Assembly (NCBI GenBank): GCA_963974935.1
Contig: CAXBEV010000001.1
Location: forward strand, 558,001 to 622,000
Direction: 5' to 3'
Length of the DNA: 64,000 nt
Origin: UBA4479 sp963974935
Lineage (GTDB): Bacteria > Pseudomonadota > Alphaproteobacteria > Rhodospirillales > Casp-alpha2
Shown here: in pieces, positions 35,083 to 42,612 of the stretch
Layout: each line of letters begins with the position of its first letter
Numbering within the stretch: the stretch's first letter is position 1
Translations under genes and position numbers: made by a program
The notes under the pieces: generated by a model
What the model was told of the DNA's origin: nothing
Database searches by the model: none
What the model saw: the letters and a program-made list of their open reading frames with translations, nothing else

Positions 35083-35823
35083 AAATTTTCTATCACTAAA
35101 GAATGAAATATATGTAGTATAATAGGGTAGTATTAATGTAGTTTTTTAATTATACATCTTATGAATGAATTTAGATAATTATTATAAGATAAGCATTGAA
35201 CCTATTTTACTTAAGGTTGAAATGCCTGGTTTTCTAAATCTATACTTTAACCGTACCGCCAAATGACGGGATCGGGGAAAATGATGGTTAATGTAAAAAC
35301 CGTCATTATCGTGCAAACGGGACCTATTTCGGCCCTATGGACCTCCGCCTTCGCGCGGGTGACGCCGGTGTGTGTGGGCAAAAAGATAGGGTGCCGCGCA
35401 CATGAAAACCCTTGCCTTCCGAAGGCCCGTGTCGGGTTTGTGGATCGACAGAAATCTGCCGTTTTCCGGAATAAACATTAACAAAAACGCGGCAAAACCC
35501 GAAAAAATCGACAGCCACTGGGGTATCATGCCCCAGTTGATGCACCAGTTAATTGCACAGACTCATTAATGTCTTCGGGGAGGAGATGAAAAAATTTAAA
35601 GGAAGCAATATGTCCGTTATTGATCCGAAGCGGAAGCGTCGGATGTCATCAGAACTAATTTCCAATCGGTCTAGATAGGTCGAATGCTATACTCAAATAA
35701 CTTTGGCCGGAATGGGAATACCTGCAAAAACATGGGGCTCATAGATTCACCAATTACCTACTGGGTGACTTTTTTGAGATTCTTTCCGCATTTAAATAAT
35801 CCTCCAAAAGGATAGAAAAATCG
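35083..35823. other. 741-bp intergenic region between divergent signalling genes
   Basis: No credible gene. It is AT-rich at the HD-GYP side. It contains a decayed family A arm (35338-35364) and the inverted repeat ACTGGGG-N6-CCCCAGT near 35518-35538. The segment 35365-35475 has several complementary GC-rich stretches that could fold. Divergent promoters for both neighbours should lie here; TATACT near 35691 is a candidate -10 toward the Hpt gene. This is unusually long for a divergent promoter region in this genome. Confidence 0.55.
35338..35364 (-). repeat. Family A repeat arm, solitary and degraded
   Basis: TGGACCTCCGCC...GCGGGTGACG, matching the reverse arm of family A with mismatches in the stem. 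A CGTCATT at 35301 may be the remains of the forward partner. Confidence 0.65.
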
Positions 35824-36585
35824 ATGTCCGATTACGATGCCGATTATCAAATGCTCTTGCAGGAAATGGCCGGTGAATATCTTGACGAAAGTTGGGATAG
35901 GCTTGAAAAGGTGGAGCTTTGTATTGATCGCATCAAGGCCGGCTTAGGTAAGCGTGGCGATAACTTTTTGGAGATTAAACGGGAAATCCACAGTGTTAAA
36001 GGCGGCGGGACGCCTTTTGGCTTTTCTTCTATAAGTCATATTTGCCATAGCTTTGAGAGTTTTCTCGAATCCTCGGATAGTATCGACACTATCGACCCTA
36101 TTGATCTAGAAGCTTATTTTTTAGCTATAAAATCGATTGTAAATGAGAGACGGGAGCCCGACGAAAAAGAGAAGGAGATGCTTCTAAAGAGCCTCCCAAC
36201 CGGACGCTCGCGCATTGGCTCCAAAGCCGCATATGTTGGTTCATGCCTCATCGTTATGCCAAAGAATCTTCAGCGGAAGATCATCGCTCAAGAGCTTGCG
36301 CAGTTGGGACTTAAAGTCGCTCTTGAGGAGGACCCGATTTCTGCAATTAACACCGCGCTCGATTTAAAGCCTGAATACATCGTCACCTCCAAAGTTATCG
36401 ACCGCCTAAGCGGCGCCGAGGTCGCGCGAATTTTTCGGTCAATTTCTGAATTTGAAAGAACCAAGGTCGCCATTTTGACGGCGAGCGATCAGAGTGCAGA
36501 CATTATAGATTTGCCAAAAAACTGCAGTATTATCCAGAAAGGACCGTCTTTCGCACGAGAGGTTTTTGATTTTTTTGATCTATAG
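35824..36585 (+). CDS. Hpt-domain protein with C-terminal pseudo-receiver
   Basis: 253 aa. The N-terminal Hpt domain (residues ~8-115) carries the phosphorylatable His56 in IKREIHSVKGGG, similar to CheA P1 domains. The C-terminal half (from ~135) reads like a response-regulator fold (GSCLIVMPKNLQRKIIAQELAQ, TKVAILTAS, CSIIQKGP), with Thr and Lys positions kept. The acidic pair at the end of strand 1 is replaced by Met-Pro and the phospho-Asp region reads VTSKVID, so this receiver is probably non-phosphorylatable. AAAAGGA precedes the ATG. The CheY-like gene follows 30 bp downstream. Confidence 0.85.
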   Translation: MSDYDADYQMLLQEMAGEYLDESWDRLEKVELCIDRIKAGLGKRGDNFLEIKREIHSVKGGGTPFGFSSISHICHSFESFLESSDSIDTIDPIDLEAYFLAIKSIVNERREPDEKEKEMLLKSLPTGRSRIGSKAAYVGSCLIVMPKNLQRKIIAQELAQLGLKVALEEDPISAINTALDLKPEYIVTSKVIDRLSGAEVARIFRSISEFERTKVAILTASDQSADIIDLPKNCSIIQKGPSFAREVFDFFDL

Positions 36586-36615
36586 ATCACTTCAAATGTT
36601 ACGGGGAAAAATAAA

Positions 36616-36999
36616 GTGACCACAACAAGCGCACCGAAAACGGCAATTGTTATTGACGATATGAAGTCGATGCGGGGCCTCGCCAAAGTTATGTTGAAAA
36701 GTGCCGGCGTAGAGGTTGTAGGAGAAGCTGAAAATGGAGAAGAGGGGTTTAAGCTTTATAAGTCTGTGAACCCCGACCTTGTGCTTCTCGACATTGAAAT
36801 GCCGGTCATGGATGGGATGAGAACCTTAAGCAAGATATTAGGTCATGATCCGAATGCTAAGGTTGTTATGCTCACAACGGTTAGCAATTGGAATGTGACC
36901 GAGGCATGCATCCACGCGGGCGCTATGGATTACATTCACAAAGACAAAGACCCGGCGATCATCAAACAGCGAGTTGAAGAAGTGCTCGCATCGCTTTAA
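36616..36999 (+). CDS. CheY-like single-domain response regulator
   Basis: 127-aa stand-alone receiver domain with all phosphorylation residues: Asp14/Asp15 (IVIDDMKS), phospho-acceptor Asp59 (LVLLDIEMPVMDG), Thr87/88 (VVMLTTVS) and Lys109 (YIHKDKD). It starts at GTG 36616 after ACGGGGAAAA. There is no output domain, so it acts by binding a partner. The neighbouring Hpt protein is a likely phosphodonor, and the HD-GYP protein or the flagellar/chemotaxis machinery are possible targets. Confidence 0.94.
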   Translation: MTTTSAPKTAIVIDDMKSMRGLAKVMLKSAGVEVVGEAENGEEGFKLYKSVNPDLVLLDIEMPVMDGMRTLSKILGHDPNAKVVMLTTVSNWNVTEACIHAGAMDYIHKDKDPAIIKQRVEEVLASL

Positions 37000-37239
37000 T
37001 CCATTCCAATTTTGATACCCGTTAATAGCCTCGAAATATGTCATTCCAACCAAAATGGGCATTGCTGCTTATGGCTAAAAGCCGTTCCAGATTTTGTCGC
37101 GAGGTTGTAGCCGATAATATGAAATAAGCGGTATTCATTGCGGAACCTAAAAATAGGCAAACACTCGGTAAGGTTTGAAATACCAGTTCTTGTAAAAGTT
37201 TCGTGTTCGGTCCCTTTTGTAGGGCGCTTGATGGCAACG

Positions 37240-37275
37240 AAAAATCCCTTTAACCAATTGAAGTTAAAGGGCTTT
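37240..37275 (-). terminator. Terminator of the tRNA-Pro gene
   Basis: CCCTTTAAC (37246-37254) pairs with GTTAAAGGG (37263-37271). Read on the minus strand the stem ends in ATTTTTC, 9 bases after the tRNA. CTTTT on the plus side could also stop transcripts from the CheY-like gene. Confidence 0.8.
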
Positions 37276-37279
37276 TCAT

Positions 37280-37356
37280 TGGTCGGAGTGACAGGATTTG
37301 AACCTACGACCCCTGCCTCCCGAAGGCAGTGCTCTACCAGGCTGAGCTACACTCCG
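37280..37356 (-). tRNA. tRNA-Pro (anticodon CGG)
   Basis: Full cloverleaf on the minus strand: acceptor CGGAGTG/CACTCCG, D arm with GCTC/GAGC, anticodon stem CTGCC/GGCAG with loop TTCGGGA (anticodon CGG, reading CCG), variable GGGTC, T arm with GTTCAAAT, discriminator A, and an encoded CCA (37282-37280). Length 77 including CCA. Its 3' end faces the AT-richer signalling patch at 33-37 kb, the usual orientation for island integration, although no integrase or att repeat was found. Confidence 0.97.
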
Positions 37357-37549
37357 TCCGGACGCGGCGCGTGTTATAGCGTTCGCCGATTATAAGAGCA
37401 AGAACGGCGCGTTGTCTGGGTGAAAAAAACTGCACCGGGGCGTTGGTGGGGGCAGCAAGGCCACATTAACATATTGGAATGTCATATTTATCAGCTTGAA
37501 ATGGCGCACATTGTGCGCGAGCCTGACCGCTTGCGATGAGGATCACGTG

Positions 37550-39145
37550 ATGACCGCAGCGGACACAGACGCGACGCCGATGGAGTGCGAGATCAAGCTC
37601 GCCGGGTCCATGGGTGCGTTGCGATCGGCAGAAGCGGTGATCCGACGCTTTGCCGGCGGCAGCGTGTCATGGCAGACCGATGCATTGTTGAGTATCTATT
37701 ACGATACCGCAGATCGGCGCTTGGCGCAGCGGGGTGCGACGCTCCGGGTGCGCCGCAAAAACCGCACCTATACCCAGACCGTGAAAGCCGCCGCCGAAGG
37801 GCCGACCGGCGCGCTCGCAAATCGGCCGGAGTGGAACGTTGAGATCGGCGGTGCCACGCCCGACCCGACATTGATGCCGGTTGCGGCGCGAACCCGCTTA
37901 GGGTTGGTGCTGCCCGGCGAATTAAAACGCTTATTCGCCGTCGACGTTTCACGGAAACGCGCCAATCTGAGTCTCGACGGCGGCCCCGAAATCGGCATCG
38001 CCGAGGTCGAAGTTGCGGTGGACCGAGGCACGGTCAAGGCGGGCCGCGCTAAGGATGTAATCTCTGAAGTCGAAATTGAACTGGTCTGTGGGAATTCATC
38101 GGCGATCTATGATCTGGCGACAGCATTGGCCGCATGCGGACTCCGTGTCAGTCATCTCACCAAAGCCCAGCGCGGCTATCGATTGCTGGACGGTGCGGGC
38201 GCGCCGGCGCAACCGGTGCGGGCGCAGAAATTTATCCTCACGCCGACGATGACCGTCTCGGACGCGTTGGGCGAAATATTCCAAGCCAGTCTCGCCAACG
38301 TCTTGGCGAACGAGGTGCCGGCCGTGTCCGGCATTGATCCCGAGGGCATCCATCAGATGCGGGTGTCGCTTCGGCGCATGCGCTCGGCCCTCGCGGTGTT
38401 CAAAGGCATGATCGACGCGCCTGGTTGTCAGGCGCTGAACGTCGAACTCAAATGGCTCGCCGACAGCCTGGGTGCGGCCCGCGACTGGGACGTGTTCGTC
38501 GATGAAATCCTCGGGCCGGTGTGCGGGGTCGGCATCGATATGGAAGGGCTCGCCCTGCTTCGGCAGCGGGCGGAAGTTGAGCGCACGGCGGGCTATGGCG
38601 AGGCGGCGGCGGCCATCGAGTCCGTGCGCTATACGAAATTGGTGATTGGCCTTGCCAAGTTTATCGACACCCAAGCCTGGGTTCCGGCATCAGAAGCCGA
38701 CGCCGCGCTTTTGCGTGCATCGGTCGATGCGGTGTCCGGCGATATTTTGTCGCACGCCTATAAAAAGCTGCGCAAAAAAGCCCGCGGTTTACGGGACATG
38801 GACATCGCAGACCGGCATCGGGTGCGGGTCGCGTTGAAGAAATTCCGCTATACGTCTGAATTTCTGCAGGCGTTGTATCCGAACGCCGATGTGCGTCGTT
38901 TCAACAAAGCGTTGGCGCGCATGCAAGACCAGTTCGGCCATTTGAACGATGTCAGCGTCGCCGAGGATTTGTTGGCGCGCCTGATTGCCGTCAAAGGGGG
39001 CACGCCGGCAGAACGGCGCCGCGCCGTTGCCGCCGCCGGCCAAGTGATGGGCTGGCACGCGCGCGGCCTGCATGATCTGGAAGATAAACTCCTGGCCGAC
39101 TGGAAGACGCTCAAATCCGCCCCGGTGTTTTGGAAACGTCGTTAA
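37550..39145 (+). CDS. CYTH-CHAD domain protein (inorganic triphosphatase-like)
   Basis: 531 aa from ATG 37550, with GAGG upstream. The N-terminal CYTH tunnel domain (residues ~10-205) has the metal-binding MECEIKLAG motif (ExExK, 12-16) and charged strand residues typical of triphosphatases acting on PPPi. The C-terminal CHAD helical domain (~235-525) contains conserved His/Arg/Lys motifs (GIHQMRVSLRRMRSAL, HRVRVALKKFRYTSEF) that bind polyphosphate. The combination suggests a role in (poly)phosphate metabolism or granule binding. Length and order match bacterial CYTH-CHAD proteins such as YgiF. Confidence 0.93.
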   Translation: MTAADTDATPMECEIKLAGSMGALRSAEAVIRRFAGGSVSWQTDALLSIYYDTADRRLAQRGATLRVRRKNRTYTQTVKAAAEGPTGALANRPEWNVEIGGATPDPTLMPVAARTRLGLVLPGELKRLFAVDVSRKRANLSLDGGPEIGIAEVEVAVDRGTVKAGRAKDVISEVEIELVCGNSSAIYDLATALAACGLRVSHLTKAQRGYRLLDGAGAPAQPVRAQKFILTPTMTVSDALGEIFQASLANVLANEVPAVSGIDPEGIHQMRVSLRRMRSALAVFKGMIDAPGCQALNVELKWLADSLGAARDWDVFVDEILGPVCGVGIDMEGLALLRQRAEVERTAGYGEAAAAIESVRYTKLVIGLAKFIDTQAWVPASEADAALLRASVDAVSGDILSHAYKKLRKKARGLRDMDIADRHRVRVALKKFRYTSEFLQALYPNADVRRFNKALARMQDQFGHLNDVSVAEDLLARLIAVKGGTPAERRRAVAAAGQVMGWHARGLHDLEDKLLADWKTLKSAPVFWKRR

Positions 39146-39234
39146 CTTGACCGCGGTGACAAAGCGGCAAAAATATAACAAGCTGAATGGACGCCGCTGG
39201 TGACGTTTGTCGAGACATTGGGAACCGACTTTAA

Positions 39235-39486
39235 ATGAGCGCTTACGAAATGAACGGCAAGCAGTTCCGCAAATGGCGCAAGGGCCGCAAGCTGTCGCAG
39301 AAGAAGGCGGCTGAATTGCTGGGGCTAAAGCCGCGCATGATTCAGTATTACGAAAAAGGCGAACGCGAAGGCAAAAGCGTGCCGATCCCAAAATCCGTTC
39401 GCCTCGCGTGTTTTGCGCTGGATGAGGGCGTCCTCGACTACGATGGCGAAACCATCCGCCGCCGCAAAACCACGGTTGTTGGCTAA
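39235..39486 (+). CDS. Small XRE-type helix-turn-helix protein
   Basis: 83-aa DNA-binding protein with one Cro/CI-like HTH (FRKWRKGRKLSQKKAAELLG, then RMIQYYEKGEREGKSVPIP). It is highly basic and has a short tail. No clear Shine-Dalgarno lies before ATG 39235; a second ATG at 39250 (MNGKQFRKW) is possible. Partner genes are not evident: the CYTH-CHAD gene is 89 bp upstream and a family A repeat pair follows. Confidence 0.85.
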   Translation: MSAYEMNGKQFRKWRKGRKLSQKKAAELLGLKPRMIQYYEKGEREGKSVPIPKSVRLACFALDEGVLDYDGETIRRRKTTVVG

Positions 39487-39500
39487 CTCTTTTTTCATGC

Positions 39501-39565
39501 CGTCATTCCCGCGCAGGCGGGAATCCATATAGACACGATGGACTCCCGCCTACGCGGGAGTGACG
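39501..39565. repeat. Family A repeat pair (head-to-head)
   Basis: Forward arm 39501-39527, 11-nt spacer, reverse arm 39539-39565 (TGGACTCCCGCC...GGGAGTGACG). It lies between convergent genes, so it may also work as a terminator. Confidence 0.9.
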
Positions 39566-39602
39566 TTGATGTGTGGTTGCTGAGTCCCAGTGAAAACGGT
39601 GC

Positions 39603-40619
39603 TCAGTGCACCCGCTGAATGCAGAAATCGATGAGCGCGGTGAGCGCGCGTTTTTCCGGGCAGTCGCGGAAGATGCCCAGCGCGTCGCGCGACATAGCGC
39701 CGTAGTGCCTGGCGCGTTCGATGCTGTCGTTGAGCGCGCCGTGTTTGTCCATCAGCTTAATCGCATGCTCAAGGTCGCCGTCTTTTTGTTCCAGGTCTTC
39801 GAGGGTGCGCCGCCAGAACGTGCGTTCTTCTTCGTTGCCGCGGCGGAACGCTAAGATCACCGGCAGGGTGATTTTGCCTTCGCGGAAATCGTCCCCGACG
39901 GTCTTGCCCAACGTCGCCTGCTCGGCACGGAAATCGAGCACGTCATCGATCAACTGGAACACGATGCCGAGGTTCATGCCGAACGTTTCCAGCGCTTCTT
40001 CTTCGACGCGCGGACGCTCGGCGACCACCGCACCGATGCGGCACGCGGCGGCGAACAATTGCGCGGTCTTGGCCTTGATGACCTCGAGGTATTGGGCCTC
40101 GCCGGTTTCGGTGTCGTTGGTGGTCATCAACTGCAACACTTCACCTTCGGCAATCACCGAAGATGCGTGGCTGAGAATGCGCAGCACGTCCAACGAGCCG
40201 TCTTCGACCATCAACTCGAACGAGCGCGAGAACAAGAAATCGCCGACCAGAACGCTGGCCTTGTTGCCGAACAGTGCGTTGGCAGATTCCATGCCGCGAC
40301 GGAGCGCGCTTTCGTCGACCACGTCGTCGTGCAGCAAGGTCGCGGTGTGAATGAATTCAACGCAAGCCGCCAAAGTGACGTGGCGGCTGCCGGTATAGCC
40401 GCACAGTTGTGCCGAAGCCAGCGTCAGCATCGGCCGGAGCCGCTTGCCACCGGCAGCGACGATATGCGATGCCAATTGCGGGATCATCGCGACCGGGCTG
40501 TGCATCCGAGTCACGATTTGTTCGTTCACGGCGGCCAGATCGTCTTTGATCAGCGCGTGAAGTTCGTCAAGGGATGGGCGCGGAGCGCGCTCGTCATCCA
40601 GGTTCACCACTACGCCCAC
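39603..40619 (-). CDS. ispB: Polyprenyl (octaprenyl-type) diphosphate synthase
   Basis: Trans-prenyltransferase making the ubiquinone side chain, 338 aa from GTG 40619. The aspartate-rich motifs are FIHTATLLHDDVVDESALRR and LIDDVLDFRAEQATLGK, with GGKRLRPML for diphosphate binding. The GTG is preferred because AGAGAGGGA precedes it by 6-7 nt. A GTG at 40661 would add 14 residues without similarity. The product chain length (C40 or C50) cannot be read with certainty. It is divergent from the DUF2007-methyltransferase gene, an arrangement common in alphaproteobacteria. Confidence 0.93.
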   Translation of the reverse strand: MGVVVNLDDERAPRPSLDELHALIKDDLAAVNEQIVTRMHSPVAMIPQLASHIVAAGGKRLRPMLTLASAQLCGYTGSRHVTLAACVEFIHTATLLHDDVVDESALRRGMESANALFGNKASVLVGDFLFSRSFELMVEDGSLDVLRILSHASSVIAEGEVLQLMTTNDTETGEAQYLEVIKAKTAQLFAAACRIGAVVAERPRVEEEALETFGMNLGIVFQLIDDVLDFRAEQATLGKTVGDDFREGKITLPVILAFRRGNEEERTFWRRTLEDLEQKDGDLEHAIKLMDKHGALNDSIERARHYGAMSRDALGIFRDCPEKRALTALIDFCIQRVH

Positions 40620-40730
40620 GGGTCGTCCCTCTCTATTGTCGTCATACGGCAGAATGACCACCGTTGTTCTTGGCTGGAAGCATACGGACGGCTAAGACAA
40701 GGGGCAAGACCGATGCGAAGGGTAGCCTGA

Positions 40731-41681
40731 ATGCACGAATTGACCCGATCTAACGACCCGGTGTTCCTATCCTATCTGACGTCCGAACTGGCGGCAGAAG
40801 GGATTGAGGCGGTGGTGCTGGATACTTTTGGTGCCAGCGCCCTGTCGTCGATGAACGTAACTGCGCTGGGTCGGGTTATGGTCGACGAGGATGATGTGGC
40901 ACTGGCGACCGCCGTGCTCGCTGAAACCGAAGGTCGGGTCAGCGAAGATACCATCTTGGATGGCCGGGTCACCTTGTTGCAGCCGACGCGGGGCTTTCGC
41001 GCCGCCATCGATCCGGTCTTGCTGGCCGCCAGCGTACCGGCCAAGAATGGCGACCGCATATTGGATGTTGGCACCGGCAGCGGTGCGGCGGCCTTGGCGT
41101 TGCTGGCCCGTGCACCGTGGACCTGGGTCACCGGCATCGATATTCAAGCCGAGCTTGTGCATCTGGCGCGGCTCAGTGCGCGACGCAACGATGCCGGCGA
41201 ACGCGCGCAATTTGCCGTCGTCGATATCGCAGATGCCGATATGTTTCAGTCGGCGCCTTATGACCATGTGATGTCGAACCCGCCGTTTTTGGATAAGCAC
41301 AGTGGTCAGCGTCCGAAAGACCCGGCGCGTGCGCGAGCGACGTTGGAGAGCACCGCCGATCTGGCAACGTGGCTCAAATACATGGCCGCCAATCTGATCG
41401 ACGGCGGTACGCTCAGCGTTGTGCACCGCTATGACCGCGTTGACGAGATTTTGGCGCACCTGGCTGCGTTGGGTTGTGGTGGTGTGAAAATTCTTGATCT
41501 GGTCGCGGTCGACGACGGCAGGCCGGTCAAGCGCGTCATCGTGCAGGCGACGGCGGGCCAACCGCATGCAGACATTCAGCGGTCCCGTATGGTGCTGCAC
41601 ACGGCGGACGGAGAATTTACCGAGTCCGCATCGGCAATCTTGCGCGATCTCGCCTGCACCCCCATCTCCGAACAAGAATAA
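40731..41681 (+). CDS. DUF2007 - tRNA1(Val) adenine-N6-methyltransferase-like fusion
   Basis: 316 aa in two parts. Residues 1-66 (MHELTRSNDPVFLSYLTSEL through VDEDDVALATAVLAE) match the small DUF2007 putative signal-transducing domain, usually a separate gene at this locus. Residues 72-316 form an N6-adenine methyltransferase of the YfiC/TrmN6 type: LDVGTGSGAAALALLARAP for SAM binding and the catalytic NPPF (183-186). The likely target is A37 of tRNA-Val, inferred from the family. The S49 peptidase gene follows 11 bp downstream. Confidence 0.88.
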   Translation: MHELTRSNDPVFLSYLTSELAAEGIEAVVLDTFGASALSSMNVTALGRVMVDEDDVALATAVLAETEGRVSEDTILDGRVTLLQPTRGFRAAIDPVLLAASVPAKNGDRILDVGTGSGAAALALLARAPWTWVTGIDIQAELVHLARLSARRNDAGERAQFAVVDIADADMFQSAPYDHVMSNPPFLDKHSGQRPKDPARARATLESTADLATWLKYMAANLIDGGTLSVVHRYDRVDEILAHLAALGCGGVKILDLVAVDDGRPVKRVIVQATAGQPHADIQRSRMVLHTADGEFTESASAILRDLACTPISEQE

Positions 41682-41692
41682 CAGAGGATTTA

Positions 41693-42532
41693 ATGATGGG
41701 TATTCTTGACGAAACCATGCTGCCTTGGATCAAAGGTGTCGTCACTGGCGATATGCCGCCGGTGGTGCCGGTGGTGCCGTTGCGGGGCGTGATTGGGTCC
41801 ATGGGGCCCTTGCGCCAAGGGCTGACCTTGGAAGCGTTGGCGCCGGTCTTGGACAGGGCGTTTAAGGTCAAGCGCGCCGAGGCGGTGGCGCTGATCATCA
41901 ATTCCCCCGGCGGCTCGCCGGTGCAGTCCGCAATGATCGCGCAGCGCATTCGCCACCTCGCCGAAGAAAACAATGTCCGCGTCGTTGCATTCTGCGAAGA
42001 CGTCGCGGCCAGCGGCGGCTATTGGCTGGCGTGTGCGGCGGACGAGATCGTCGTTGATGAAAATTCCATCGTCGGCTCGATCGGCGTGATTTCGTCCAGT
42101 TTCGGCTTCACCGAAGCGATCGGAAAACTCGGGATCGAACGCCGCATGTACACGGCCGGTGAAAACAAATCTTTCCTGGACCCGTTCCTGCCTGAGCGCG
42201 CGCAAGACGTAGAACGCCTGAAAGACGTGCAGGCCGACATGCACCAAAGCTTCAAGGAATATGTCACCCAGCGCCGGGGTGAAAAACTCAAGGATGACCC
42301 GGAAATATTCTCCGGCGCCTTTTGGACCGGCAAGCGGGCTTTGGCATTGGGCCTTGTCGATCAATTCGGCGACCTGCGCAGTCTGATGCGCCAGCGCTAT
42401 GGCAAAAAGGTCAAGCTACCGGTCTTTAAACGCCGCCAAGGATGGTTGTCTCGGCGATTCGGCAGTTCCGAAGTGATGCAGGTCGTGGGTGCCGTCGAAG
42501 AACGCCTGATTTGGGACCGTTATCGGCTTTAA
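41693..42532 (+). CDS. S49 family serine peptidase (SppA/SohB-like)
   Basis: 279 aa. Ser/Lys dyad protease of the signal-peptide-peptidase fold. Ser107 lies in EDVAASGGYWLACAAD and Lys159 in TAGENKSFLDPF. NSPGGSPVQSA and VGSIGVISSSFG are also conserved. No signal peptide or membrane anchor is visible at the N-terminus, so it may be cytosolic or peripheral, unlike typical SppA. AGAGGA precedes the tandem ATGs. It is probably co-transcribed with the tRNA methyltransferase gene; the pairing recurs in alphaproteobacteria. Confidence 0.92.
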   Translation: MMGILDETMLPWIKGVVTGDMPPVVPVVPLRGVIGSMGPLRQGLTLEALAPVLDRAFKVKRAEAVALIINSPGGSPVQSAMIAQRIRHLAEENNVRVVAFCEDVAASGGYWLACAADEIVVDENSIVGSIGVISSSFGFTEAIGKLGIERRMYTAGENKSFLDPFLPERAQDVERLKDVQADMHQSFKEYVTQRRGEKLKDDPEIFSGAFWTGKRALALGLVDQFGDLRSLMRQRYGKKVKLPVFKRRQGWLSRRFGSSEVMQVVGAVEERLIWDRYRL

Positions 42533-42612
42533 AGCCTCTCCGATTGTCGCGGTTTCAGACTCGGCTTTGATTTGTTAGGCTGAAAGAAACGCGCATAAAT
42601 GGAGAGTGCTCA

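Noticed and set aside
35340..35475. Possible c-di-GMP (GEMM) riboswitch between HD-GYP and Hpt genes
   Set aside because: GGGCAAA-like and GGGTGC-like strings occur, but the spacing and second stem do not match the consensus, and part of the region is a decayed family A repeat.
37280..37356. Integrative element with att duplication at tRNA-Pro
   Set aside because: No integrase gene and no second copy of the tRNA 3' end was found in the window, so only a suspicion is recorded in the findings.
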